Positions 22,066-33,192 of a DNA stretch of 64,000 nt are shown here, in pieces. The DNA comes from Haemaphysalis longicornis (Eukaryota > Arthropoda > Arachnida > Ixodida > Ixodidae). The stretch spans positions 145,767,949 through 145,831,948 of the forward strand of contig CM023454.1 of assembly GCA_013339765.2 (NCBI GenBank), given 5' to 3'. The notes under the pieces are model-generated. The model was not told the DNA's origin and did no database searches. It saw only the letters and a list, made by a program, of their open reading frames with translations. How positions within the stretch are numbered: the first letter of the stretch is position 1; the number at the start of each line of letters is the position of its first letter. The position numbers and the translations under genes are program-made.

Positions 22066-22469
22066 ACGCAAATTAGGCTGAGCTTATAAGCGTGCACAAC
22101 GAGCTATTTGTGCACAAACTTAGGGCATCTTCTTTTTAAAGCAATAAGATTGGTAGGAAAAACAGTGGCAAGTTATGAAAGCACATCTAAACATAGCAGT
22201 ACTGATGCGTACTGCGGTTGGTACTGCGGGCATTATGCTTCCATGGATTAGCCGCACAGTACTGCGGTGTTGTCTCAGACACTGGCCGACTGACACAAGC
22301 AACGGTGTCTTACGTGACCAAATTTGTCGAGCGAGAACTATGTTGAGGAAGCTATTATTTGCTCCCAGAACAAAAACAAGCCGGTTAAAAACAAACGGCT
22401 TGCCACGGTATTGTGGCTCCAATTAGGTTCAGTAACGTAAACAAATGCGTGAATACCTCGGCCACATTT

Positions 22470-22723
22470 GCCGTACAGGGTGGAGACACCCTTTGAATGG
22501 CCCCGTGCCGCTGCAATTGGGTCAATGTGCTCAATGCGTTGTTCTTTTCCTTTCCCACGAGACCCAGGAACGCGAAACAGGTAAGATGAAATCAACTTCG
22601 CCCAGGTAAACTGTGTTGCGGCGATAATTTGAGCGCGGTTTTGAAACAATGACTTGCTCGGCGCAGCGAGCGAGCGACCCAAAAAGGCGGCGCCAGCGTA
22701 TGCGTGTCTCCACCCTGTACGGC
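22470..22723. mobile_element. 254-bp MITE with perfect 20-bp inverted ends
   Basis: GCCGTACAGGGTGGAGACAC at 22470-22489 and its exact reverse complement at 22704-22723. The interior has no coding potential. No clear target duplication outside these ends was found; the true ends could be the TACAGGG part with GCCG/CGGC as flanks. Confidence 0.7.
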
Positions 22724-23185
22724 GGACGCGTGAATCAAGGGACCCTAGGCTGCAGTGTGGTCGGTTCCGGTGATGTCATTCCAGACCACGAAAACACACG
22801 TTTTAGCGGGAACATCAACATTTTGGCGTAAAGTGATTAATTTCTTAGTGAAGAAAACATCGTGTGTATCACGACAAGCTCTGGGGGCACTATAAAACAC
22901 GAATTCTTTCCAATAAAACAAACCTGTATTTTGTCTTCATGGCTCTTAAGCAGCAGCCTCAAGTTCAAATTAGTTTACTAGATGTACCTTTGTCTGCAAT
23001 AAGGTCATTCTTACCATTGAAGATAACAAGCCCTCATATAATGTATGCATCGCAGAAATTGAGTTCGTTATATGTGGGTTTAGAAGTACTGAATTAGTCA
23101 ACATATCAAACTGGTTGTAGCACTTCAACCTGTTCACTACGAGAATAAACAGCAAAACAGTCACTCACCAAGTAAGAAATGTCAG

Positions 23186-23253
23186 AAGATGTTTCAAAAC
23201 CCGCACCGGTTCCTTGTGTAAACAAGGAACCGGTGCGGGTTTTGAAACATCTT
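23186..23253. repeat. Perfect 32-bp inverted repeat with a 4-base loop
   Basis: Arms 23186-23217 and 23222-23253 are exact reverse complements, separated by GTAA. The arm begins AAGATGTTTCAAAACC and ends GGTTCCTTGT. Transcription would give a 32-bp hairpin. It could be a microRNA-like precursor, a template-switch mutation, or a read foldback kept in the assembly. Confidence 0.9.
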
Positions 23254-24385
23254 TGGAACTTTTGTGCCTCGTAAGAGGCAAAAAAGAGCAAACAATAAAG
23301 ATTTTACCATGAAGCTTGCGACGTAACGATGCAGAGTAGATTACTGGCATTTTCCCTTCCTTCTGTTTCACCGTATAGGGGTTTCTCATGATCATCATGG
23401 CAAAAGTTTCGCGTTTCCATCTCAATTGCTTGTCATTTTTACCAGTGTACTCGTTTTACCGTTTCTTGAAATTATCCCTGACCAAATGAACTTTTGCCAA
23501 ACTTTTGACTATACTAGTTGTAACTATAACCCATTGAACTGTTCAGGAAGAGATTCTTCTGCTAGTTTCTACCGGAGCTGCCCTTGAACGAGTGCAATGG
23601 CACAAAGGCACTGTGAATGTTCCGTTATTATGTTGCTCAGCTCGCAAACAAGCTTATAAGTTGCAAAGATTGCACAAACTGAAGGAGGCATGAGGTGCAA
23701 AATTGAAGTGATCAACTGAATAGAAGATGGAAGTGCATCAACACACCACTCGTGCCAGTACTCATTTATGCATCCTGCTCCTCTCCTTGTATGTTATGTC
23801 ATTGAATGGATAAACAGCGCCAAATAAGACCCACGAAAGCACTGTCCACTGTCGACAATGAATGAGGGCCTTGCTGCAGGCTACTTACAAGCGCAGGCAT
23901 ACTACTCACTGATCAGTGTGGGCATACCTTATAAGGAGGCGTCTTTACTTAAAAATTATCAGGTATTGTAGAAACTATGTGTTATTAAATACCTTGGTAC
24001 TGAAGTACTTGCATGCATATGAGGCTTAAAAGCGATAGCTTAGCACAGTTGGAGAAGCAAAAGATGCGAGCCACTGCTGCCAGCCCAGTCCGTCGAGTTC
24101 TTTCTTTTTTTCTTTTGAGGCTGCTCAGTGAAAAATTCCACTGACGGACTTAGTGAGCCTTCTATACTTGCCCTTCAACAAATAAATAAAAAGCCATAGC
24201 GGCGCAACTGCAATGAAATATGAATGAGGAGCACAAGGGCTGTCATAAAACTCATCTCTCTCGCACAGCAACCTCACTTCAAGTTAACTGAATAACTGAA
24301 GCATTCAAGTTAACTGAATAATCGAGCGACAAGTTTTTTTTTCCAGAAGAACCCCTCGACTGAACTTGTGCACGCTAATTATCCC
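23254..24385. other. Stretch without recognisable features
   Basis: No coding frame, element end or RNA gene seen. There are short T runs near 24105. Confidence 0.4.
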
Positions 24386-24390
24386 CTTGG

Positions 24391-24445
24391 TGGGGGGAGG
24401 GGGAGGGGGGGGGGGGGCTTCTGAGCCATAATTTGGGGGGGCCGG
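24391..24445. repeat. G-rich tract
   Basis: GGTGGGGGGAGGGGGAGG followed by a run of more than ten G, then GGGGGGG near 24435. Able to form G-quadruplexes in principle. It explains the proline run in the minus-strand translation, which I do not regard as coding. Confidence 0.6.
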
Positions 24446-24900
24446 GCTATTTCTTGCTTGCATGCCTCCGTTAGTAGTCTTCTTCAAATAAATACATCCT
24501 TCCATGCATGATGTTATCAATCACTTCTTTTCGCACAATATACGGGGGGTCCTGTGGGTTAACAACAGGTCTTACTGTTCTGAGTATTTGTAACAGCAAG
24601 CTTACAGACAAGTACCATAGTATTTTAACTAGCAGCTTTTTTATGACGTGACTTGCTAGTTAACAAAACGCTCATTCATCGAATGGCTGCAGCTAGTTGT
24701 TTGTGTCACTGTCGCCTAGTGAGGGACAATGAAAGGAGAGCCGTTTTGTTCTAGGACGAAGGGGAGTGAGGTATGCAATGGTGAGTTTCAAGCATGCATG
24801 CAATGAATCCGAGATTTCTTGGGCTTGTGTTTGGGCTATAACTGCTGTAGAGCTTGGACAAATGTGCAAACTATTTATAGCAGGTGCATGTTAGGAGTCA

Positions 24901-25130
24901 GCGCCGCGGTGGCTCAGTGGCAAAAACGTTGGGCTGCTGAGCCATACGGCATGGGTTCAATCCGGGATGGTGGCTGCTTTTTTCGTGAAGGCAAAAAGCA
25001 AAACGCTGATGTCGAGACTTTGGCATATTTTAAATATCTTCAGGAGGTCAATAATCCAGAGTACTGTACTACGGCGCTCCTCATAGTGCAAGTGTAGCTT
25101 TGGTGCATTAAACCCCACAATCAATCAAAT
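24901..25130 (+). mobile_element. tRNA-derived SINE, tick type (Ruka-like)
   Basis: The head, GCCGCGGTGGCTCAGTGGC, contains a Pol III A box (TGGCTCAGTGG); CTGCTGAGCC and a B box (GGTTCAATCC near 24955) follow. The 3' end, GTGCATTAAACCCCACAATC with an ATCA-rich tail, matches the usual tail of tick SINEs. This layout is known from ixodid ticks. The copy is nearly full length with some internal divergence. Confidence 0.8.
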
Positions 25131-26774
25131 CAATGTTAGCGGTTGAGAGGTTTCGAGCGCCTTGGTTTCTCCTGTTGCAAAAACACATGCCCGCTGCCAA
25201 TAAAGCTGCAAGTTGCGATAATGCCAATACCATCATAGTAGTCATCGTAAAATCAAACGCTCTTACAATCACAGCTAAAAAAGTCAGTGTCTGACTGTTC
25301 TAGTGCCCTTTTCCACTTCTCCATACGCTTGGCGCCAGTCACAAGACAAAGGTTCTACAATCATTCATTTGTGCTTCTGCACGTGGAATGGCAGCTCGAC
25401 ACACAGCACAATCTAGGCATTCTCGAACTGAAGACGCCTGTCGTTTACTTTATACACAAAGCGCAAGCACGTGAACTTGGTGCTACAGGGATGGTGTGGT
25501 GGAAGAACCACGCAAGGCAGACAGAGGCCATTGCTGTATGAAATGGGGCTGAAAGCTGTAATTGCGCGGGAGCCTCCCAGAGGATAATTTAATGAATACG
25601 TGACGACATTAGCCCCACAAATAGCGTTGCTTGCTGCGTCAGATGGGGTGAGCACAGTAAATGAAAAAAAAATGTGGAAAGAGTACGCAGAAACAATTAA
25701 TCAGAGGGATAATGAAATATACCAGGAACATTTCAGAAAATCGCAGTAGTAAGGAAACAGATCTGAGGATCTCAAAGTTATAGAAACTCGACCAATCCCT
25801 AGCGCTGTGTCAGCATGGCTGCCGCAGTTCACAAAAGTGATTCAGTTCTGAAAAGTTTTTTCGTAGCAATCGCACAAGTGTTCTTTTCACTGTCTCGTGT
25901 TGGTTTGCATGCTGCGTGCAATAGCAGAAGAGATGACACGTGTTGTCTTTCATAGAGTATCGGCGGTATGGATTCTGTAGCCCACCCAACCTCTGCATAA
26001 GCCTTTTGGAAGAGGGTGTTGACTTTTTTTAGTGATTTTTTTAGTTTAATGTCTGATTTTTCGGTTTTGACTCAAGCTAGACCTTCAAGCAGACGACCAA
26101 ACAAAAGGCTGAAAGTTGGTACACATAAAAACTTCGCCGTCATGCATAAGGTCAACGAAAGATGTCATGCCATGCAGCGCAGCTAGAAAGCTTGAATGTC
26201 TTGCGGCAGAGCCAACTTTTACTGCTCAATTATTCCCACATTTTTAACACTCGAAAACGTTAAGCACTTTGAATGATAAAAGTGCACTGCAAATCAAATA
26301 GCAAACAATATTCGCAAAGTTTTCGACATTTCAGAAATTTCCACGCCTCTATTTTGTTTTCCTGTGTTTTGTGGCCAGATGAACAATATCAGTAACACAC
26401 AGCTAAAGACTTCTGTCACATTTAAAAAAGAGAAGTGCAGAAGAAGAAGGTTTGGCCAGAGCATCACCTACCCTGCCGGGTTACAGGAATGTTCTTTTAG
26501 AGCCCACAAACCTACTGCCGCTTTTTTTACCCGGCCACCATTAAATTTTATGGCGACATGTAAGTGCTCAGTGGCCGACTTTGTTGAGAGACGTGTGGCA
26601 TAAACTGTGCTCACGCAGCTTGTGAAATGAACCTTCATTAAAAGAAAGGTCCTGCATTTTTGCAGCCTTCCCTTTCCATAGGGGCGATTTCCCGTGCAAG
26701 CCGGGTGAACTTCCTAAGCGTTGTAGTCCCACACAAGGGCCGAGCACCAGGCCGGGGAGTCGCTTGTACCTATT
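25131..26774. other. Stretch without recognisable features
   Basis: No convincing coding frames or repeat ends on either strand; mostly AT-rich. Confidence 0.4.
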
Positions 26775-27015
26775 TTACCGATAGGTGCCCGGCGCCACCC
26801 CGGCACACGAATGCACATGGGGCCTTCCACAGCCACGGACCCTCGCAAGGGTAAAGGCAGCTTTCCAGGCGTGGATTCCCCTCTCAAGGGTCCGCACTCG
26901 ACCAGGGACGCCTGTACCCGTTAGAGAAACGGGTGGGTGCCCGGCGGTACCAGAATTCGAACCCAGTACCTTCCGAATAAGAGGCGAGTGTTGTACCTCT
27001 GATCCATTGCTGCTT
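26775..27015 (-). mobile_element. tRNA-derived SINE, second type
   Basis: On the minus strand, ATGGATCAGAGGTACAACAC (A-box region) is followed by CTCGCCTCTTATTCGGAAGG and GGGTTCGAATTC (B box GGTTCGAATTC near 26955), like a tRNA head. The body contains CCCGTTTCTCTAACGGGTAC and GC-rich sequence down to about 26775. It differs from the 24901 SINE. Confidence 0.6.
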
Positions 27016-27700
27016 TTTTTTATTGCTGAGCCATCGCTGCGGTTCACGGGAGCCCTAGCGCACATTGCCGCCAACCATGTATAAGTTTATTGTTTGTTTT
27101 TGCTGCCCGGCCATGCCCGGCTGTATTATCTGCGTCGCAAGCGAAGCGCGTCTTCCATTCTTTATTTTTATGCCGCACGGGCTATCACATTCAGATAAGC
27201 AGACTGTCTCGCCCTAACGTCACTAGCCCCAAATGATCTTCTTTGATCTACAATGTTCTGGTTGTAAGTCGACGATTTCAGAAACACTCGCGCCAAGAGA
27301 TAAAAGCCTGCAGAGCAGACGCCATGGCATTCGAATAGCCAACACCAGTTTACGCACGTCACTTTGTTGATTGCTGTATCGGCACCTTGTATTCTTTGAG
27401 TTGTTAGGGGAGCACAAGTTCGCTCAAATCAATTTTTCTTGAAGGCAACTGCGTCGTCTTCGACAACGTGACCATATTATGACAGCAGCAATCATATAGA
27501 TTCCGCACAGATGAGTCCAAAGCTTCTCAACATGCATATGGTTAGATACTAAAATGGATGATTGGGCGAGGGAAGAAATGTCGTTAGAGAAAACAGGTTT
27601 TAAGTTCAGTGATGCACAACAACAAGGTTATGCACAATGGTATATTCTGTTTCTCTGGGCCTTCAGCCTAATTTTAAAAGCAATGTGGCATTCATATGGT
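27016..27700. other. Stretch without clear genes, left edge of the BEL relic
   Basis: No element end was found here. The frame at 27554 (MDDWAREEMSLEKTG) has no recognisable domain at its start and may be part of the decayed BEL gag. Confidence 0.3.
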
Positions 27701-27719
27701 GCATGCACTGCAAAAAATG

Positions 27720-28711
27720 GCATTTTATTTAGGACTGCTACAACTGGAAGAGTAGTAACATTAGCATTGAGAGGACAAGCCTATTCTAGAAGAAGTACTG
27801 CCAAAATGCTTACGTTGCTGATTCTGGAGAGAACTCGCAAGGCGTCCTAGCCTTCTGCGTTAGGAATGGGAGCAGCAAGTTTGCATTACAGACACTGGTG
27901 CTTTGCAAAGTACGAGGCTACCTGCATGAGACTACCTTGCGTGGAATAGGCCATTCTAGGCAGCGTCACACAACGAATCGAGAGTGCTGCATGCACGCCT
28001 GACATCAATACAGATGGACTGGACACTGTCAACGAGATAGATCCCCTCATTTCCGAGGATTACTTGGAGGAAGAATGTACCCAAATACTGGAGTACACTG
28101 ACCGCATCATGCAATGCTTGGCACGGTGGCAGCAGTAGATGTATGGTGATTGAGAGCAACTCTCCAGATCAACCAGCCGCAATTCAAGTAATTGAACAAG
28201 CCTCAAACAATTGCGTCGCAACAGATGAATGTAAAATTACCAAGAATTGAGCTGGGGAAGATGAGAGCACAATGGTAGGCGTGGCTGATATGCTGACCAA
28301 GTTCTGGACACTGGAATCGACTGGAGTGAACGACATTGAGGAAACAAACAGCCCACATCCCAACCGTTATTTTTTTCAGGAGAGCATCAAACAAATGGAT
28401 GGACATTAGAAGGAGGTGCTTCCTTCGAAGTCAATGTCGCTACAACACTTGATAGGCACTTTCTAACCTTCCCAGAATTGTACCAGGACCACCGACGCTA
28501 TGATCAAAAACTACGACCAGCTAGGTATAGGAAAACTTATGGACAGTACGAGTGAAGCCGATGCCGTTTACTACATGCTGCACGTGGCTGTTGCACGTCA
28601 CTCTCACAAGCTTCAGGTTGTTTTCGGAGGCCTCATCGCACAGTAACTCACAGAAATATTTCAACAACTTTCAAAGCGGACTGAACCCGACCTCCGATTC
28701 AATAAGTTTAG
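27720..28711 (+). pseudogene. BEL/Pao protease and RT start, decayed
   Basis: A weak protease trace, ADSGENSQGVLAFCVRNGSS near 27815, stands where BEL has a DSGSQRSF block. RT begins with DMLTKFWTLESTGV near 28290 (the LERFW block), then PNRYFFQESIKQMDG, then VYYMLHVAV and HKLQVVFGGLI near 28565-28635 (the VYYMPHHAVV and LRVVFDASS blocks). Many stops are present. Confidence 0.55.
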
Positions 28712-30962
28712 AGGGCGTATGCAATGGGCTTTCGAATTCGTGACGGTGCTATTTGCTAAGCTGTACCGATGCCATCTGCACGGTTACATTTTGCCGCATG
28801 GGTCGCGGCGTTCCTGTTGCGAAACGTGGTTCGCAGTGTGGTGTTGGCAAGAACGTTCATGTGGACATGACGTCACTTCACCACGTGACCGCGCTCGCTC
28901 CGCCTCCTCGCCGTGGCTGCGCGGGTGCACGCCGCTCCCCGCACCGCTCCTCGCGCCGTGACGTCATGGTATGACGTCACAGCGCGCCTCCTCTCCCCAG
29001 CAGCTGCCGCGCGCCTCTCTCTCCACCGTGACGTCACACTCTCTCCTCTCCCCCTCGCTCGGCTGCAGCTGCCGTGCGCCGCTGTCCCTCTCCCCTTGCG
29101 CTCGCCTCCTCTCTCAGCCACCTGGCTCGGCGCGCTCGGCTGTAGAGATACTGCAGAGATAAACTGCCAGACCTCCGTGGGTCGGCTCGCGCGCGCTCAC
29201 GGGCGAATGCCAACGGATTTTAACTTTACTCCCCCTCATAGCATCACCCCGTGCATTCGCACTTAACCATGTTCACCCTCGGGGAAATGCTTGGGAGTTT
29301 TTTTTTCGAAGTGATTGGTGGGTTTGCGAATGCCTTGGTACAAGTAGTAGTCAGGATTGTTATCGCGTCGAACTTCGGATTGCGCTGCAGCACGCCTGCT
29401 ACAACCGGCGATCCAAAGAAGTCCGCATGGCTACAGCAAGCGTGTCGGTTTTTGTTTTCTGCTTCGAAGCAAAGGATAGAGCAGTGCTTGACAACAGTCC
29501 GACTTCATGCGAAAAATTTACAAAGACGTTATAGATAATGAGACTAATCAGTACTGAATCTGTTGCACCCGTTTTGTTTCAAGTGGGCCTTGAAGCTTTC
29601 ACCTCACACTTAGTCACATGCTTCAAACATTGCGCAGTGGTCTCTGCACCGCTGTCCGCACCCGTCTAACCGTTGTACAGCCGCTGATAACGCAGTCCAC
29701 TTTCAATTATTTCGGTGTGATCCCCATGCATTGGTTTTCTTATTTTTGGGTTGCTTTACAGGACTGTGTCTCGAGTTAGGAAAATTTCTCCGCCCAAGGC
29801 TGCGACGATATTTGATGTGGTGGTGGCGTGCGGGACGAGGCAGTGGCATTACCGAGCCACCCAGGCATACTGCGCGCTTCTTTGGGAGTATGAGAGACGG
29901 TGAGGTGCTCTGGCAACAGTGTTCGTGGTGTATTTAACATACGACTGTCCTCTACCTAAGCTTCACAATGAAGGTGAGCAATTACGCAGAGGTTCTGGGT
30001 GGAAGCAATCGAGAGATTGTGTATAAAAAATAAGGTGCAGCCACGTCGACAAAGATTCCACCGATAATTTTCAAGTGCTTTTTTTAGGTGTAGACAAGGT
30101 GCAAATTATAAACAAAATAAGATTATGAAACACGCTTGGAATACTTCAAAAACAGCGCCGAAAGAAGCAATAAGCAATACTGATCTAAGTTGTCACTCAA
30201 TAAGCCTTCTTCTCTGTGCTGTTTTTGAAGTAGTCAAATTGTATAGCCAACGTCAAGCTTTATTGCGTAATCACAGAACGCGCTTGGTCATTAAAGAGCA
30301 GTCAAAGGCGACAAAAGAGTTGGATGCCCGCAATTGCCTGACAAAAAGTTGCATTTCATGTACACAAAGTCACCTAAAAACACTCGAAGTAGCCAAGGCT
30401 GCGACTGGATGCCCAGTTGGGTTAGCCTCATCGATTAAAGTACTCCGGCTACCTTAGCACATCGTGTTACAAGCATGTGCAAGGTATGAGGTGAAAGCTT
30501 TGACGCCCGTCGTCTTCACCTGAAATAAAATGGGCGCGCCTGATTCGGTACTGATTAGACACATCATCGCATAGCTTCTTTGTGAATTCGTTGCATGGAG
30601 TCAGACCGTCTTCAAGCCCTGCTTTAGCTACCTGCTTCAAAACAGAAAAAAAGCGACACGCTTGCTTTTTTTGTGCGCCTGCTTCGGGTCTGCAGTTGTG
30701 GAGGTGTGAACAGCCCATGCGAAAATTTCGAAGCAAAAAAAAGCTGACTATTTCTTGTGACAAGTCATTCGCAAATCCACGAATCACGCAGAACAAAACA
30801 CTGCCCACACGAACATTCTTACCACAAGAACGCCGCAAACCACGTTTTGCGTCGGGAAGCATGCTGCCTATACGGCAGAATGCAGCCGTGGATATTGTGT
30901 GAGTGCCGCCGCATAGGTAGCGATCGGCCGCATGGTAAAAAGCCCAGTTCATACACCCTATT
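28712..30962. mobile_element. Foldback element with long imperfect inverted arms
   Basis: The left arm starts GGGCGTATGCAATGGGC; the right arm, read in reverse, starts GGGTGTATGAACTGGGC. Similarity continues inward for about 500 bases of arm (left 28712-29640, with a 400-base insert; right 30465-30962). Shared translated strings show it: GKNVRV against GKNVHV, GGFANAL against RGFANDL, and QACRF in both. The middle (29641-30464) is unique. It interrupts BEL RT precisely. The 182-codon frame at 30467-31015 on the minus strand is part of the right arm and need not be a gene. Confidence 0.65.
28864..29265. repeat. GC-rich cassette with four TGACGTCA sites inside the left arm
   Basis: This segment is absent from the right arm, so it was inserted into the left arm. 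It is strongly GC-rich. TGACGTCA, the palindromic CRE site bound by CREB/ATF-type bZIP factors, occurs at 28868, 28959, 28972 and 29029, and CACGTG (E-box) at about 28882. No coding frame stands out. Whether the sites act is unknown. Confidence 0.6.
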
Positions 30963-32695
30963 GCTGAACTTCGAAAGACACCAAGTGGCGCAGGGGTCGG
31001 ATATAAAACAAGCATTTTTATAAAACAAGCATAAAACAGGTGGACAGAGATACATTACGTTTTCCTGTGTTTTTAAGCAATACCAAAACCGGGTGTACCA
31101 CTTTCACGAGTTTTAACTTGCTGCATGACCCGCATCCTTTTCGGAGTGATGGCTAAACCATTTCTACTTTCCGGAACGCTTCAACACCACTTAAGCAAAC
31201 AGCAGTAGCCTCAAACTGCTGAGACATACACGGATGACGTGCTGACAGGACCTGGAAGCGAGAAAGCTGCAGTGAAGCTCTACAACAATGCAACGGAAAT
31301 GTTTGAAGCAGTAACATGCTACGCCAGTGATTTCAACGTGACTACAAGGCTATCATGCATCTCGGTTATTTGCCGGGTCTGCTGAAGATTTTGCGACTTA
31401 CGTGGGACCCGTGTGCTGACTACTTAATATTTCCTTCATGCATGGATTGTATTCTTGGCATAGACCATTATTCACCAATTCGCCCATGCTACAAACAATA
31501 GCGTAGGATATTGACTCACTAGGGCGCAACGTGAAAACTTGGGAGAGTTTGTGATGCATGTTGAACCCTAGTGCTAACGACAGGACACAGCAGCGCTTCG
31601 TGTGTACTGTTGCTATCGTACTGCGTCTTGTCGTGTGCACTGAGGTTCAACATGAACCACTGGGAAGGGGGGTTTCTCCCTTCATTGTCCATGCCAAGGC
31701 CCTGTTCACGAACTGTAGCGTAAAAACATCGTCTTGAACACGCTACCTAACAACATCACCGCGTCCTGGAAGGTGTAGCTAGACGGAGTCCCTATCTCCT
31801 TGAGGATCAAGTAACCCGGTACTACAGGTCGCAAACAAAGAGAGGGAGGACGGACTGCTTTCACATTTCTGCCGATACCCATCCATGGCATATGAGGCAG
31901 TTGCCTACCTCACACAAGAGGGTGAAAACGCTACAAGGTCGACAACTCTGGTAAGCAAGCAAACGGTGGCACCACGCAAGGGGATTTCACTGGCGAGACT
32001 GGGACTGATGGCATGCCTGCTTTCTGGTCGATTGTGTGGCTATATTTTGGAAACCCTCAAGCAACAGCCCTCAAACGTCTACCTACGGACAGATACAACA
32101 ACAGCACTCGATTGGATTCATGAAGATGTTGGCTGCTGGGAGCAGTTGGCGCGCAACTGAGTCGTTAAAATTCAACTCCTCGCGGACAAGTTCGTATGTA
32201 GAGATTATGCGGGAAAAGAAAACCCAGCACGTTAGATCCAAGCCACGTAGCTGGCCAAACCGTACTAAATGGAGCAAAGCACTGTAGATTTGTCCCGCAT
32301 GCATATTGGGAACGAGTTGTTCTGAAAGCGATATACAATGAAATCGAACTAGGGGAAAGGAAGAAAGCAAGATCATTTCCAGCGGCGACATCGCCAACTG
32401 CTGAGTCGGGCGTGATTGATCTGGAACACTACGCAAAATCTTAATGCTAATCAGAGTCAACGCTCGGGTTTTTCAGTTCATCGCTAGAACCAAACAACAA
32501 AGCAGCAAATTTGGACCCCTCATATCCGACGAGCTTATTCAAGCTGAACAATACCGGATACGTTGGTAGCAAAGAGGGATTCTCTAAAGAAGTCAGGTGT
32601 GCTACCCACAGAACACGAATTACCCCCGACTCAGCTTTAAGATTGCTCACCGATGATTGACGGTGCTGGCATTTTAAGAGTCCAGGGAAGTCCAC
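30963..32695 (+). pseudogene. BEL/Pao RT palm, RNase H and integrase start, decayed
   Basis: SDIKQAFL near 30992 (the ADIEKAFLQI block), DTLRFPVFL, RMTRILFGVM and YTDDVLTGPGSEKAAVKLY near 31225 (the YVDDVLTG catalytic box, with two Asp kept) give the palm. At 31885-32160, YEAVAYLTQ, SLARLGLMACLLSGRL and YLRTDTTTALDWI are the BEL RNase H blocks. At 32455-32690, RVNARVFQFIARTKQQSSKF and LISDELIQAEQYRIRWQQRG begin the integrase region. Stops break all of these. Confidence 0.65.
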
Positions 32696-32921
32696 TGTTT
32701 GACGTGTAGAAGTACGGATGGCCGAGCGGTAGGAAGTGACTTACCGCGAATAGTAGGCCATCAGGCCCACAAAACACATGAGAACATGCCGAGCCGTTTG
32801 CCCAGAACGAACTGTGTTTATTTTCCTGTAACCGGCCACTTGCCGCTGTGCCAGGCTTGCACGGCGGAACATAAAACTATCAGCGCCGCGTGAGGCTAAC
32901 AAATGAGCTAACATTGTAACA
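32696..32921 (-). repeat. Mag-like Gypsy 3' LTR (226 bp)
   Basis: Matches 52674-52899 with scattered differences; shared landmarks are GTGTAGAAGTACGGATGG, AGGCCATCAGGCCC, CATGAGAACATGCCGAGCCG and AACATAAAACTATCAGCGCC. It ends with GCTAACATTGTAACA on the plus strand (TGTTACAATGTTAGC on the element's strand). Confidence 0.9.
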
Positions 32922-33192
32922 CTCCTCCGCTCTTAGGAGGAAGACTATGGGGAGTACCTATTCACTGGTTTCATAGCCCTCGTGCCACGTCGCTACTTCG
33001 GTGTGCTAAGCGTGGGCACGACAGAGCCACTGTTCACGTGCACACCACTGTTGAGCGCAGTCCCGTCGCTGTCCATGGCACAGCTACTTCCAGAGAAGCT
33101 ATTTCCAGGTGGCTGTTCCTGATAAGGCACTTCCGGAACAGCTGGTGCATGGAGAGGCGGCGGCTCCAGCTGTGGTGGAGTTTCAGGAGAGG

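Larger units (their letters stand above)
27700..32695 (+). mobile_element. Old BEL/Pao element, degenerate, interrupted by a foldback element
   Basis: Two plus-strand parts fit together: protease to RT start (27700-28711) and RT palm to integrase start (30963-32695). The join lies inside RT, between SDSISL and LLNFERHQVAQGSDIKQAF. No LTRs were found. The right end stops at 32695, where a Mag-like Gypsy LTR begins. BEL integrase was not recognised to the right of that Gypsy element. Stops and shifts are frequent, so this is the oldest layer of the stack. Confidence 0.65.

Noticed and set aside
24305..24520. Minus-strand frame with a run of prolines
   Set aside because: The prolines come from a G-rich tract; there is no other coding sign.
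30467..31015. A 182-codon minus-strand frame as a possible host gene
   Set aside because: It coincides with the right arm of a foldback element, and its plus-strand partner arm carries a related but broken translation. I see no domain, so a gene call is not supported.
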